From Fusarium oxysporum f. sp. lycopersici 4287 (taxonomy: Eukaryota; Ascomycota; Sordariomycetes; Hypocreales; Nectriaceae): a DNA stretch of 64,000 bases. A model generated the notes under the pieces. The model was given only the letters and a program-made list of their open reading frames with translations. It ran no database searches and was not told the DNA's origin. Every line of letters begins with the position of its first letter. The first letter of the stretch is position 1. The DNA is taken from contig NC_030987.1 in assembly GCF_000149955.1 (NCBI RefSeq), forward strand, positions 3,503,138 to 3,567,137. The letters run 5' to 3'. Below are positions 22,864-35,680 of the stretch, piece after piece. Both the position numbers and the translations under genes were made by a program.

Positions 22864-23825
22864 ATGATGATGATGACTCACGATAGCTTCATCGATATTC
22901 TACCAAATGAAGTGAATTTCCCCCAGAAAACATGAGACATTTCAAGGAATTGACTTTTCTTTTAGACTCTCACCTCAATCTTGGCTCCGTTCTCAACTCA
23001 AGATTTACTGTCTTTCGCCCCGATTAACCGCCGCATCTGCTCTCTTGTCACTCGTCTCCTTCGCCAACACCTGCTCAAAGCTGCGCCCCTCCCAGACAAT
23101 AAGCTTATTTTAGAGTGTTACCACCCAAGCGATCAGCTTTACACACCTTATTTGGCATGTCGCTACCAGGGTATCGTGGCGCAAGACGGCCAGCCCATCA
23201 GTGAAGATACGCCCGAGTTGTCTGACCTGCGAGCTTTGTATGCCTCTTACAAGCCAGTCTTTGCACCCGAGAACCGAAGTATCAAGAGGAGCCGAAGACG
23301 TCCCACGGAGGCGCAGCCCTCTGATGACGTTGCAGACGATACCGCCACTCAAGACGTGAACCTTGATGATGGGGAGATGTTCTCTCAGCTTTGTGCTGTT
23401 ACGAACCTTGTCAAGGAAGGTCCAAGGAGCGGACTATTCATAAGCCATGTCAACATTGTCGATGGGGTCATCCGCGTTTTCCGAAAGTGGCTCGCCAAGA
23501 TGGCCAGCAGACAGGATAAGTCTCAGTCCGACTCTGAGAATATTCTATGGATTGATACGCATAACAACGTTGGCATACGATTCAGCGTTGCGCCGGCAGC
23601 ATCTGAAAATATGCCACTTATCTCGGGTCCAGATGATGATCCACCAGTTCATTATAAGCTCGTGTATGAAGGTATGATTCTAGTTCATCATTGCTCGATA
23701 CTTGCTGATTAGTGGTAGAGTTGCTCGTAAGGGCGAGTACTCTTCTTCTGGCTGTGGAGCAATCTGCGGTGCAGGAAGTTGGAAACTCTGGAAAGACTCT
23801 CGTGATTCACGGTGCTGCCATGTAA
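22864..23825 (+). CDS. F-box-like protein (286 aa)
   Basis: Three exons, 22864-22911, 22966-23671 and 23719-23825. The start is the first of four consecutive ATG codons. Splicing the 16-codon first exon (FIDILPNE) to the second (TLTSILAPFSTQDLLSFAPINRR) creates an F-box-like N-terminus with the LPNExL pattern, followed by helices rich in Leu and Arg. This supports the model, because neither exon makes the motif alone. The rest has no domain I recognise. A short basic stretch (SIKRSRRRP) lies in the middle. F-box proteins tether substrates to the SCF ubiquitin ligase through Skp1, but no substrate-binding repeats are visible. The last acceptor could alternatively be at 23712, adding two residues. 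Convergent with the GPCR gene. Confidence 0.7.
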
Positions 23826-24060
23826 CCGAGTCGAACGCGTTGAAACGCTTATACATGACTGTTTCTCTTTGAGATTTTCAAGATATGCCTTCAGTTGAAA
23901 ACATTCCATGTCAGTTGTCACTCATAGATGCCCAGTTATCGTCAAGTCTAGTATTCTAGTCTAGATTGCGATACACATCGCCACTCATCACAAGCCATAA
24001 ATCTTATCAGCGTACATATAGGCCAGACATAAGAAAAGGATTCCTTCTAAAACCTCCCCC

Positions 24061-25615
24061 TCAAAGACTCGCCGATCTCTTGCCTGGCGCCTCTCCCATT
24101 CTTCGCAGCTCAACGTCACTACCGGAGTCTGTGTCGTCCAGGAAACTCTCGCCGCTTCTCCCAACATGCTCATCATGCTCTACCCGCATCTCAATCATCT
24201 CCCTATCCAGCGCCTGAGGATGGCGCAGGTTTCTGTACCACTCTCGAAGAGGTTTTCCACTCGTTACAAAGAAAATGACCGCGTTCCAGAGTCCTTGGAG
24301 GGGAAGGACGGCGGCTGTGGCGACGTGGTACTCGTAGGGAGACGTACCGACGAGCCAGCTGTGGATGCGGTTCAGACTGCTCGGGATCCAAGTCACCAGC
24401 ACACTAAGGGCGAAAAGGAAGCTCGTGCGTAAGTAAGCCCGCTTGATGGGATCGTCGATGACGAATTTGTTGACGGTTCGGTTTGTCGCTGATGTTATGC
24501 GACGGAGAGGGGACATGCTAGTTCGCTCTCTGCTGTCAATACCAGGAGATATGGAGGTCGAGAAGTAGTGACTGTGAGATCCCTGGACAATATGTGGGTT
24601 CTCATCAAAGGAGACCTGAGGTGACGATGGACCAGCAGTGTAGGCGGGCTTAGGTTCACTAGGGAGATGGTTCGCTGAGGGTGTTGAGTGAACAACCTGT
24701 ACTTCAGTGACGATAGTGCCGTAGAAGCAGTCTTGAGGGACTGACAGGAACTCGACTTGGCGTTGCTAACAAGTTTTAGCTGGATAGGTATTGTTTATAT
24801 CAGACAGACTTACAGCTTGGGGCTGGGGTGGCTCAACAGGAGCTGGCTCTCGGCTCTTTGAGGCAGTCAAACTCTTGAGTTGGTTTCGAGTATGGAAGAC
24901 ATGGTAGCCAACCATGAAGTAGAAGATGATCGAGCCAGCGATACAAACCCAGACGAGCATATAGTAAGTGTATATACGGATTCCTTCCCAGTCTTGGTTA
25001 ACCCAGCACCAGATCTGTCATCGAGTCAACAACAATGCCCCTTTGTGTTGATACCCACGGCAAACTTACAGTGGCCTCACCAAACACAAGGCCGCGGTTC
25101 GGGTTTCTAACCAGAAGCAACGCCATGGCAATAGCAAAAGGGCCACCGTAACAAATGAGACAATATATCCACCACCATCTTCGGAATGAGTCGGGTTTGG
25201 CGCGGAAGAAGAAGACGAGGAAGACGTTGAATGCCATGGCCAGAGACCACCAGGGATCAGACTGCATGAACCTACATGAAGTCAGTGATAGTCCAAGGAG
25301 AATGAGATTATGAGAGGCAACTCACATATGGAACATGAAGCTCTGTGCTTGACAGAGAGGCGAGGCAACACCCAGTTCCAATCCATCCAAGGCGATGATA
25401 CTCGCAACACTTGCACCAACATTCGCCACACTCGCAAACACGATGAAAGTGTTTTGAACATTTCGAACTTTTGGAACGAGCGCGTACGCGACGAAGATAC
25501 AGAGGACAGCGACCAAGCTGATAGAGCCTCCTATGCGCTCAAACAGCACCAGCGTGGTCCTCTGGGTCGGTTCAAGAAGCTCCAAGCCTCTTCCTGCAAC
25601 GAACTTGTGACTCAT
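24061..25615 (-). CDS. cAMP-receptor-like G-protein coupled receptor
   Basis: Four exons, 25615-25326, 25271-25070, 25014-24814 and 24765-24061, give 465 aa; every junction keeps phase. Start at the first ATG in frame (MSHKFVAGRG). The N-terminal half contains hydrophobic helices (SISLVAVLCIFVAYAL, FIVFASVANVGASVASIIAL, AMAFNVFLVFFF, FAIAMALLLV) and the loop IWCWVNQDWEGIRIYTYY typical of the Dictyostelium cAR-like/GPR-1 class of fungal receptors. A long Ser/Pro-rich cytoplasmic loop follows, then two more helices (LFALSVLVTWIPSSLNR, the expected TM6, and ATAAVLPLQGLWNAVIFF) and an acidic tail. It should sense an extracellular cue and signal through a heterotrimeric G protein. The ligand is unknown. 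Confidence 0.88.
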
Positions 25616-27590
25616 TTTTTTTATAGTGGTGCAGTTTCCCGAGTCCCCGAGTAAGGGAGTGGGGGAGTGAGTGCAAGAAGCAAAAGAAATGATTGGTATG
25701 AAGCAAATGAAGGTGAAAATTGAGGATGAAGAGAAGAGAAGGGAGCAAGAGGCAGAAGAGGAGGAGTGGGGTGAGGGAGTGTCAAGTGATGCCCTTTTGC
25801 GTAACTCGTTGTTCAAATGTGGAAGACAAGAAGAGAAATTGGCGATAGCACAAGAGAGTGAGAGAGCGTGAGAGAGAGGGAAAAGAGAAGAGGGATAACA
25901 ATGGCTTGAGTCGTCCAGAGAGGGCCAAGGTCGAAGCGTCGTGTTACATTAACGCGATGCAAGCACCCGTTTCTGCCGTTGCCGTTAGACGAGGGATCTT
26001 TTGCCTCTTTATGTTTTTGGACTGCGAGAGGATGATTTTGATTTTTCGACAACCGAAGACCATCTGTGGTCTCGGCGGAAATAGAAGGGCGGGGGAGATA
26101 TACAGACTGCAATAGCCAGCCTGCTTGATAGAATGTGTTAGTTTGACCAAACATGTCATATACACAATCTCTTGGCTCTGCAACTTGCCTTTTCTCTTCC
26201 GCCAATCCTTTCGAGTTGTCGCCCTCCAGGAGAAGGAATATCAGAGAGTGAGTGAATGTGTGTTTCTTCTGAATTCCCACCGACGGTTGAATGATAATGT
26301 TGGCTGAGGTTGGCTTTGCAGTGACACTGACACTGACACTGACACTGATGGCCAAAGCACCCTCTCTCTCTAGACGACACAACACAACTCGAGATATCCT
26401 ATCTCTTAAGAATCAAAATGTCACCAACTGTCAATCCCTGTCACGCTTACATCGGCCAAACCCCAACTTTATACTATCCACCAACACCCATTCCCCCAGA
26501 TTCTCATCCCCAGATTTGTCCCATCTCCCATTGATAGTCTCAGGTTTCAACCAAAACGGTCAGTCCATACCAAAAATGGTGGCTCTATAGGCTCCTACTC
26601 GACTGTTTCTATGCACTGTTGGTCCTCTCTACGATCCAAACACACAAACAAAGGCGCCCCTCGAACGAGTCTCGACGTTGCATCTTCCACCCCGCGATCT
26701 GAGGTTTGGCCTTGGCATCGCCTGTGCGTTTCGCTAGTCTCGATCTCTAAATAGATGAGATGGCATGGTCCCAACTTTCAGCCTCCCCGGACTCGGGGAG
26801 ACCTAGCTTCTCCTGACTCAACTAAACTCTATACAAATCGAGATGACGAGCCTAGCAGAGCTGATATTTTTTTTACCCTAGCTTTAGTACGTTTCAATTG
26901 CGGTGAGAGGGGTAAAAGAGAAACCTGGGCTTCATTTTAAAGGCTAGAGCTGTAAGCTCCCGTGGGCTGAATCAGAGTGTGACATCACCAGCACCTTTCT
27001 CGGCGCAGACTCGAGCTCGATTAGCCTGTACCCTGCTGATGAGGCTTGGATATCTATCGTTTGGAGCAGGTTAATTATGAAACGTGACGGGTGGCTGCTG
27101 CGACAAACAATAGCCTTGATCCAATTACTCTGCTCTCCTTGGCACATCTATTGTATGTCTAGGCAATGTCTATGTCTATGTCTGCGTGGCATAGGCCATT
27201 CTATTTCAGGTACAGGACCAACTCGGTATAGGTCAGCAGATCCAACTGCATATTTGCCCTGTTTATTTGCTTCTCTGCTCTGGCTGGCTGAATCTCAAAT
27301 CAGGCTCTGGAATGCTATGCTCACCTACTTTTCTAGAACATCAAAAGCCCATTCAATTGGCTGTCTCAAAGACAAACCCACAGCACAGTTTCTCACCTGT
27401 AGCTCTCGCATGAGAGAATTATGCACACAGCCGTCACAAAATGCAGAGAAAAGAGACAAGTCGGGTAGTGCATCGATTGAGCTCAGAGCCACTTTACACT
27501 CTAACTAACAAAAGAACTCAAAACTATACACCCTGTATAATACCATCCACCACTAACAATCCTCCTATTTCTGACGTATCGTAAACATTA
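25616..27590. other. GPCR upstream region and MFS 3' flank
   Basis: About 2 kb. The GPCR-proximal part (25616-25870) is strongly purine-rich on the plus strand, that is pyrimidine-rich in the sense of the GPCR leader. A short tandem repeat lies at 26323-26346. Open frames here are low-complexity and without domains. Confidence 0.5.
26323..26346. repeat. Microsatellite (GACACT)4
   Basis: Four perfect copies of GACACT in the GPCR upstream region. Confidence 0.9.
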
Positions 27591-29241
27591 TTACAGTGTG
27601 TAAAGGAAATCGGGTCGCTTATCTCCCATCTCATGGATCTCCGCCTCAGACTTGCCCTCCACTAGGTGATCCCGCTCACCAGCCAACCGCGCCTTGTTCT
27701 CATGCGAGAGCAAAACATACATTAGGAGACTTCCACAAAAAATACCACCAAACATGTAGGCAAGGACGGTTCCATGTCCTGGGTAGAATCGTGGACCGTT
27801 GATGAAGACGTTGCTGCTCACGACACCGTTGAGGTTGCCCCATCCTATGACAAACCCAAGAGTGATGCCTCGCTTGTAAACACCCTCAACATTGTTGGCG
27901 ACCCAACTGATCGTGATTGGAATGACAGGGTAAATACCCAGGGCACCCAGGAAGCAACCAGTGTACTGAACAGCAGGGTTGGTAGAAGCGATAAGCATGA
28001 TGAAGCCTGCCATACCAACAGGGGCAGCGCACAGGTTGAAGATGCCTCGCTTGTTGAGTCTGTCAGAGTACATACCAACGCAAATAGTAACAACTGCGGC
28101 CAAAGCATAGGGTGGTACGCTGAGAAGCTGGTTCTTGACGACGGCCTTTTTGTCGGTGAAGGCCATGTTCTGGATGATGGTAGGCAGGAAAACGCTGAAA
28201 GAGTACAGGGGCATCAGGGGCCCCATGTAGATGAGCATACCGCAGTAGGTCTTCCAGTCGGTGATGGACTGCCAGAAGTATTTCATCTTGAATTGTTCCT
28301 CCTGGGCAGAAGATTGCTTATCGGCAGTGAGTCGATAGATGACACGAGCCCGTTCCTCCTCAGTGATAAACTTGGCATCGGTGGGGAAATCGTGGACCAT
28401 CCAGAACGAGATGATACCAACAACGATGGTCATGAGACCTTCAAGGATGAAAATCCATGCCCAACCAGCAATACCGGAGACACCATCCATCTTCTGGATA
28501 GCAGCAGCCAAGAGACCACCAAAAGAACCGGCAAGAGCTGCAGCTGAGAAGAACCACGCGGCACGAGCACCGAATTCGGATCGCTTATACCAGCAGGATA
28601 GGTAGTAGTTAATTCCGGGGAAGAGACCGGCTTCTGTGACACCAAGGAACCATCGAGCAGCCATGAGGCCGTCCCAGGTCTTGACGAAGCCCATTCCCAG
28701 CATTGAAGCACCCCAGAGGACCCTGAATACGAATTAGTTTTGTGCTAGTGATTTACTGAGGATTTAAACTCACATGATGGCAGGAATGAAGATGGATGGC
28801 TTGGACCACTTGAGCAGGACATTGGCAAGAGGCTCAAAGACAGCGTATGAGATGTAGAAAATGGTCAAAGTCAAGTTGAAATGGTGAGTGTCCATATGCA
28901 CATCATCCAGTAAACCAGCGATCTTTGCATTTCCGATATTGGTTCGGTCGAGGAAGCAGATGAGGTAAAGGAGGCAGAGCTGATTGTGGTCAGTAGGTTA
29001 CTTGTTATATAGTGCAGAGTTGTCATACCCAAGGAACGAGTTTCATATCGATCTTTCGAAGTAACTTCTTCTCCTGAAACCTTGTTAGTGCAGGTCATCA
29101 AACATTTGTTTCAATGCAACTTACAGCTTCCCTCGCCTCTTCCTCAGTAAGTCCAGCATAAGGGTCATTAACACCAGCAAGATCAACTTCCGAGGTGGAA
29201 GCCTTTTCCTCCAAAGTTTCCTTTCGATCGTAGTCGCTCAT
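27591..29241 (-). CDS. MFS transporter, anion:cation symporter (Dal5-like) family
   Basis: Four exons, 29241-29125, 29073-29029, 28979-28774 and 28722-27591, give 499 aa, normal for this family. Exon 2 is only 45 bases (EKKLLRKIDMKLVPW) but is confirmed by phase and because KKLLRKIDMKLVPW-LCLLYLICFLDRTNIGNAK is the classic first segment of the ACS/allantoate permease group. The later GFVKTWDGLMAARWFLGVTEAGLFPG matches the conserved loop 2-3 and TM4-5 signature. The middle cytoplasmic loop and twelve hydrophobic segments are present. Relatives carry allantoate, nicotinate, pantothenate or other carboxylates with protons across the plasma membrane. The substrate cannot be assigned. Confidence 0.93.
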
Positions 29242-30728
29242 GGTGAGGAATCTCAAACAATCCAAGAACTTTATAGACAAGGGTTGTAGGTAATCTATCG
29301 TAAGATCACACGAGAAGGTAAAGGGTAGAAGTAGGGTCGGCTTCTAAAAAAACGTGGTGGGAAGGAACTGATGGAGGACGAAGGATGCAGAGAAGCAACC
29401 AGCCGAGACAGAAGGAGAGGAAGGAACCTAAGAATGGAGGCTCAAAAGAGGAGGAGGGTGGTATCTGAGCAACTGAATCTCGTCAATATGAGAGACAGAC
29501 AGAAGGAGCTGTAGGGCCAAGTCAAGTATGGAAGGCAATGAACCCCAGACGCGGGAGTGACAGTGCAAGTGCAACAAGGGGGAAGGAAGGAAACCCTCTT
29601 ATTTGCGTAGTATCAATGAGGCGAGAAACGGGAGAAGGAAACAAGCAAAGAAGAAGCAAGTTTCCAATTCTGACTTTGTTTCTGTTCTTGATGATAGTTG
29701 TAAATGGTGGCCTTGTCTTGGACTGTTCTGGCAAGATATCTCGTTCGAAAAACCTGGGGAAAGTGGCCCTTTTAATAGTCAATTATTTCAACCTCCCCCA
29801 GGCTTGAGTCTATCCTAGCCTCACTTCTCAACGTATTAGATCCCTAACTCGGCGTGTGGAGAAGTTGGGCGCCCACGTTTCTCATCTTGAGCCAACGATG
29901 TAGGGATGATGGTCTTGTTCTTGATAGTGCGGAGAGAAAGGAATTGGAGTAGTATGCAACCATAACAACAACCCTTGAAATCCCTTGTCTCCTCCGTTTG
30001 TCCGTCCGTTTACTGCAGCCGACTATACTAACCGACGAACCACATGTCAGAATCCTCCTCGATGTATCTCTCCTCCACATTTACAGGGTATGAAAATCTC
30101 TTATGTCTCAGAAGGGGAGGGGGTGTAGAGAAATACTCGCCGCATGAGAATCTTGCTCTTCTTTTCTCTCTTGCGGGGGCTTGGGGTACCGTTGTAGGGA
30201 ATACAATCCTTGCACGCATCAACTTACATTGTCCTTGACTTGATATGACTTGACTTGGGTTGGGTTGACTTGAGTTAGTTGGAAATCATTATGGAGCCCG
30301 GCAGATGGGCCATGTAACGCTAAACGTGACGCTCTTTTTTGTCTTTTTCTTTCCTTGTGTTTCCGAGCGACGGCCACGCGAGATGGCGCTCTGAGCGTGT
30401 TGGGCCATGTAACTCATGTACGAGGTGTGAGCCGTGATGAAGGGAAAGGTGAGAGAAGGATAGAGTGAGTCGGGTCAGACTAGCGAATGGTCATTAATTG
30501 GTTTACAGGGCAGTAGACTAGATCATCAGGGTTGTGGTGCAGTTTCGTTAGTGTGAAAATCACTAAACGAATCTCCAATGCCAAGTTGAAGTTTATTTTC
30601 TCCAACTTTCTTAGAGATCAGCGCCGTGTCTTCCGAGGACTAACGACGTAGTAGATAGAATTGATCGGTGTACATGTACCATTATTTCGAAGCCTGCTGA
30701 AATCGAATCGTGCATGGCATCTCATCTC

Positions 30729-30763
30729 ATGTAATGTAATGTCATGTCATGTAATGTCATGTT
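30729..30763. repeat. Short tandem repeat ATGTN, seven copies
   Basis: Seven consecutive pentamers ATGTA, ATGTA, ATGTC, ATGTC, ATGTA, ATGTC, ATGTT. Confidence 0.85.
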
Positions 30764-31790
30764 ACTGTGTCTCCAGATGAAAGACCTTGTGTTCAGAGAT
30801 GACGGGGGACGGGCCATGTCATGTCATCCCATTCTTGGCACAGACGCAAACATGTCCCTAAAGAGATTCAGATTCACAGATTCTAATTCTGGGGTTCACT
30901 GTTGGACGACTGTTTGTTCACATCTATCCCTACATTGCCTATCTTGCATCGGATCCGCTGTTTGCCTAGGCATTAGGTCCAACTATCGGAAGCGCGTCTT
31001 TCAAAACTAACCTAGTATCCCCTCATCAGTCCCAGTTTTTCTCTCTCACATTCGCTGCTTTTAACACAGCCAAGACTTTGTATCTCCATTCTCAACGGCA
31101 CTTTAGTTTCCCCTCTTCTCACTCCTTGAGCCAAGATCTTCAGCCAGGAACAAGGAAGAGATCATGGCTTCATTCTAGCCCTGTATTCTCATACTAACAA
31201 CTAACTAGTAAATCGTATCAAACACCTTTCGAGTAAGCCCCAACGAATCAGACACTCTCAATATGTTTCGTGATACAAACCAATCTTCAAAAAGCTATTC
31301 GTTCCCTCCTTTAGGTCTCCCCTCCCACGTATAGCACGGTCCAGTCCCGGTGTTTGCTCCGCACGCTACGGTCTTCCCGCCGGTCCCCGCCACGTTTTTG
31401 GGAGTGACATCGCCTGGAACATCAGCCCGCTAAACACATTTTGGAGATGGCTTAGCGCTAGGGAGCCTGCATATGACGCTTCGTTTCTGGAACGTGCCCT
31501 AGAAGCGAGGAAGAGAGTCTGTCCATTCATGCCCTTCTGATTCTTCAGCCACCCCGTTGATGCCGTTATTACAGCATATGAGAGTAGGTCAAGACGGTGA
31601 ATAGGGATTTCAGCTCGGATACATACATGTTGAAATAAAGATGTGCAAGGTGCAGTATAATAGTTGACTGAATATACATCTGTGGCTGCTTGGTGATGAG
31701 ACAAGCAGAAGGCTATCTCTCACCGGTGAAGCAGTTCAAATATATATCATATTTCCACTTATTCTAGGCAACAATGATGTACAATGCATT

Positions 31791-31818
31791 ATCAAGTATC
31801 AAGTATCAAGTATCAAAT
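31791..31818. repeat. Short tandem repeat ATCAAGT, four copies
   Basis: Three perfect ATCAAGT heptamers followed by ATCAAAT. Confidence 0.85.
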
Positions 31819-32062
31819 AATAATCAATTGTATTTTGATATGATAACAGCATCTCATCGTCTGCAATGCCCTCATGTTACCCCATCTTCCCCGCAATCTT
31901 TGACTTAGACTACCCGTTCCCCCACTCAAGCCATCCATAACTTCAACCATCTTCAGCTTCTCCGCAGATTCCATCAAACTCAAACTCAAACTCTCAAGAT
32001 AAAATACAAACCGCGTCATTCTCGTCTGTTCTCCCCCGTCTCGTCTTTCAAATCCTCACCTC

Positions 32063-32500
32063 CTATTGGCTCTTCAATCTCTTCCCCTCAGGGATCTTTG
32101 GAGTGGCCTGATGGAAGGGAACCGGCGCCGTAGCGCCCGGCTTAGTACCCGGTAGTTGAGCATTCTGGATGCCTTTTCCAGTGTAAAGTGAAGTGATTAA
32201 GCCATCGCGGCGGCCGCGGGAGCCAGCCACACGGAGATCAAGCGCCGTTTTCCTCACCTCCACACGGCTCCGGATCTCCCCGTTGATGATATTCCCCCAG
32301 AATCGCTTCATGTAGACCAGGTATTCCCCAGGGTCTGTGTATCTCAGTATGATTTCGGGACGGAGATGCCTCCGCAATGTGAATCTCACTTCCCCACGAT
32401 TCTTGATGATGTGTTCCTTGTTGTTCGAGATCCTGGGGATGATACCACAACATAGTGAACTAGGCCGTTCAAGGCCACTGTAAGCACTTGGCTCAGAATA
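32063..32500 (-). CDS. Possible terminal exon of an unrecognised gene
   Basis: A 145-codon open frame on the minus strand, preceded by a good branch/acceptor (TTACTAATCC ... CTCATAG). The reading (YSEPSAYSGLERPSSLCCG, later EVRFTLRRHLRPEIILRY and GEYLVYMKRFWGNIING) looks like a folded basic protein rather than random frame. No ATG occurs near the start, so an upstream exon is required. A GTAAGT donor lies about 50 bases upstream, but the frame it would join is interrupted. I therefore cannot build a complete gene. It may be a gene with unrecognised splicing or a decaying copy. Family unknown. Confidence 0.35.
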   Translation of the reverse strand, partial: YSEPSAYSGLERPSSLCCGIIPRISNNKEHIIKNRGEVRFTLRRHLRPEIILRYTDPGEYLVYMKRFWGNIINGEIRSRVEVRKTALDLRVAGSRGRRDGLITSLYTGKGIQNAQLPGTKPGATAPVPFHQATPKIPEGKRLKSQ

Positions 32501-33466
32501 CTATGAGTTGATATCGCGGATTAGTAAATCTAGGCGACACCATCCAACTTACAAGGTCTTAGATCAAAGGTGAGGAAGTTGTCCGAAACTCCAAGTGCCT
32601 TATCTTAGAAAACAGCCCATTATTTCGACACACTATCGACTGAATGTAACCACAATCCTTCCAAGTCAGATTTTTCTTACCGATTCCTTGGAATTGGATC
32701 TCTCGACATCAGTGCTCGGCAAGCCTTTGTTCTTGTTCTGTAGTTCCAGCCAGCAACTTCGAGTCTGTGCTCCTTAATCTTGAATACCTCTCCTTTCAGT
32801 CCATGTTTACAGTTAATATGATCCTTTATTAGGCCACTCCCTGTGCTTCCAATCAGCTCTTTCAAATCGATTTCAACAAGTTAAGCTTAAATAAGCGCTT
32901 CTATCGCTCAGAAATCCTGACCGAAAGGGAGCCTGCAGGCCACGGTGAACTCCAAGATTACTTCCCGGTAACGGGTGATTGCATTCGATAGACGCAGCTG
33001 AGTTCTCATTTTGCATTCTTACGAGGTCGTTTTTCTAATTTCAAATTATCAGTCCTCGACTTGGCGAAAACGCTGAGTTACACAACGCTATAACTGTACA
33101 ACACCACTACCCATGCAGCCAACCTTGCATCTGCAGCCCGTCCAGTAACAACATTAGAGTGTGGTCATTGCATGGCCAATCTCCAGGCACAACACCAAGG
33201 TACCAAGATCTACGGCGCGGGTGGCCGCAAGATACGAGATTCTGTTCTCCTATATCACCGCATCCCCTGGAAACCAAGAACTTGGTACTATTCTCGTGCA
33301 ACACTTCCACGTCGGTCATCGATAAACATTCCGAGCTGCAGTCCTTTCACGACATTATTTCTTTTATCTGACCAATCGCTGATGGTTTATTCTCTTCTGC
33401 TTCGCTGACTTTGGTATGATAAAACATTGTCTACGCGGCTTTTTTTCGCGGCTTTCTTCGAGCTAT
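32501..33466. other. Intergenic region upstream of the orphan exon
   Basis: About 1 kb to the M3 peptidase stop codon. A further minus-strand open segment at about 32677-32865 (about 62 codons) could be an earlier exon of the orphan gene, but phases do not join convincingly. Confidence 0.4.
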
Positions 33467-35680
33467 CTACGCGGTTGAAGAAAGTCCAAGCTCCTTATAG
33501 AAAGCTTCCGAACTAGGTTCTCGGCCCAAGAACTCCCTCAAGAATTCCAACTCTGGGATACTTCCACCTCTCTCAAGAACGGTATGGCGATATCGGCGAC
33601 CCTCCTTACCGTCCATTGGGTTCTTGGCGAAGAATGAGTGGAACATGTCGAGCGAGAACACCTCTGAGTAGAGGTAGCCGTAGTAACCGGCATCGTAGCC
33701 GCCGATGAAGTGGCCAATACCGGCGTGCCTATTGCCCCATTCACTACATGCAAGTTAGTTTAACAGTCAAATGTTATCTCCAGTAGGTACTTACAGTCCC
33801 TCGCCCAGATCCTCAGGGCCCTTGGTGCCGGAGATCTCATGCCTAAGGGTGTTCCAAACTCGGCCAGCGTTGAGCTTCTTGACAGCCTCATGGGACTCGG
33901 GTGTGTGCACAGTCATGTCAAAGAGTCCAATAACGAGTTGTCCTAGTGCACCTATAGCGGAGTTGAGACGCTTGGTAGAGACAAGCTTCTCAATAAGCTC
34001 GTCGGGAATTTGCTCTTGAGTCTCCCAATGCTTGGAAAGCGATTTAAGCACGCTAGGTGTCCAGCACCAGTTCTCCAGCATTTGAGAGGGAGCTTCAACG
34101 AAATCGAGCACCGTGGAAGTTCCATGGAAGTAGCTGTAGCGGGTGCGGCCAGCCAAGTCGTGAATGCCATGGCCCAGCTCGTGGAACAGGGTCACAACCT
34201 CATGATGCTTAAGCAGAGAAGGTTTCTTTGGTGTAGGCTTGCTAAAGTTGCAGACAAGAGCAGTGACGGGGTAATGCTTCTTGCCATCCTCAGTGACATA
34301 ACCAGGCTCGAGGTTGAAGTTGGCGTTGTGGCCATACTTGTTGTCACGGGGGTGAAGGTCCAGGTATAGGTAACCGTTGAAGCTTGAGCCCGAGGCCTCA
34401 TCGTCCCACACGCTGTAGATCAGAACATCCTCATGCCACACAATGTCTTCGGCCTTGCCAGTGGGGCTGAGCCTCGCTCGCTCTTCAGGCTTGAGCTCGA
34501 CAAACACGAAGCCGAAAATCTCCTCGAAAATCTTAAGCATGCCGGCAAATGTCGACTCAACAGGGAAGTACTGTGAGATGGCGGCTTCATCAACACTATA
34601 CTCCTTCTCCTTCTGTATTCTGGAGTAGAACGATGTGTCCCACATGTAGAAGCTGTCGTCAAATGAAAGGCCGCGCTCCTCGTAGTCCTTCTTCTTGTAC
34701 TCCTTCAGTGCGTTGATCTCCTTCGCACCACCTTCGGCCAATCTGTTTCGAAGATCGTCTAGGAAAGTGCGAACAGCAGCAGGAGTCTTGGCCATCTTTT
34801 CTTCAATGCGTAGAGCGGCATGGTTGTCGTAACCGAGAAGGCGAGCGGCCTCATCTCGGAGGGTGATGATCTCTTGGAAGATAGGAACATTGACATTCGC
34901 CTGAAGGTTCAATTAGCCGAGATTTTGAAGTTTCGTTACTCGTCTCACCTTGTTGGATTCCGCGATGGTGTACTTGCGGCGAGTATCGGCATCGATAGCA
35001 TACTTGATGAGAGGGAAGTAATGGTTGTACTTAAAGGACAGCTTGACTTTGCCCTCATTTTCGCCAGTACCCTTCTCCAGGGAATCAATGTCAATGTCGT
35101 CAGAAGGAACTCCCTTGAGTTCCTCAGGAGTGAACCAGATGGCACCCTTCTCCTCGTTAAGGTTTTTCTGGGCCTTTATCTCAAGCTCGCTCAGACGCTT
35201 CTGGATCTCCTTGAAGCGGTCTCGCTTGGGACCGGCGGGCAGCCGAAGACCGTTTCGAATGTACTTCTGTCGCTCCTTCTCAAGGACGTGCGCCTGCTCC
35301 TTGGTGAGATCCTGAGATGCTCGGTTAGCGTAGGCAGCATCGACAGCGTTGAAGACATCCTCCCGCATGTTGCATTCAATGCCGAAGTCATTGAAGGCGC
35401 TCTCAGCCTCAGTGGAGGCATCGCGAAGCTCCTTGTTGGTGGAAACATGGTGGTAGAAGGTCAAGATGCGTCTCTGCGTAGCAGCCAAGTTCTCGTCAAT
35501 GAGGATGGGCTCAAGCACATTGGCAAAAGACGCCTTGTCGGCAGTAACATTCGCAGTTACAGAGTCCAACACATTCTTGGTAGCATCGCAAAGCTTCTTG
35601 GTATCGGCAGCGATCGATTCGGGGGTGGCGGTGAACAGAGGCGGTGCCTGAGGAGGGTTACGATACTTGTCGGGAGCCAT
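33467..35680 (-). CDS. PRD1: M3 family oligopeptidase (saccharolysin/thimet type)
   Basis: Three exons, 35680-34949, 34900-33795 and 33743-33467, give 704 aa, matching saccharolysin (about 710 aa). The first ATG in frame is at 35680 (MAPDKYRN). The M3 zinc motif FHELGHGIHDLAG is at about residues 483-495, with the third ligand Glu about 25-28 residues later in DFVEAPSQMLENW. GYDAGYYGYLYSEVFSLDMF near the end is the substrate-binding Tyr/Gly-rich segment of the family. The enzyme cleaves short peptides, including those produced by protein turnover, in cytosol and mitochondrial intermembrane space of yeast. The frame stays open upstream without ATG and encodes an Arg-rich presequence-like stretch, described separately. 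Confidence 0.95.

Larger units (their letters stand above)
29242..32062. other. Long upstream region of the MFS transporter, no gene seen
   Basis: 2.8 kb with short, unconvincing open frames. It contains several short tandem repeats (30240-30280 TGACTT-like, 30729-30763, 31791-31818) and C/T-rich tracts. It is expected to hold the MFS promoter. No RNA gene or mobile element was recognised. Confidence 0.5.

Noticed and set aside
27774..28547. 257-codon plus-strand open frame
   Set aside because: Antisense to the MFS transporter, with no membrane segments or motif of its own.
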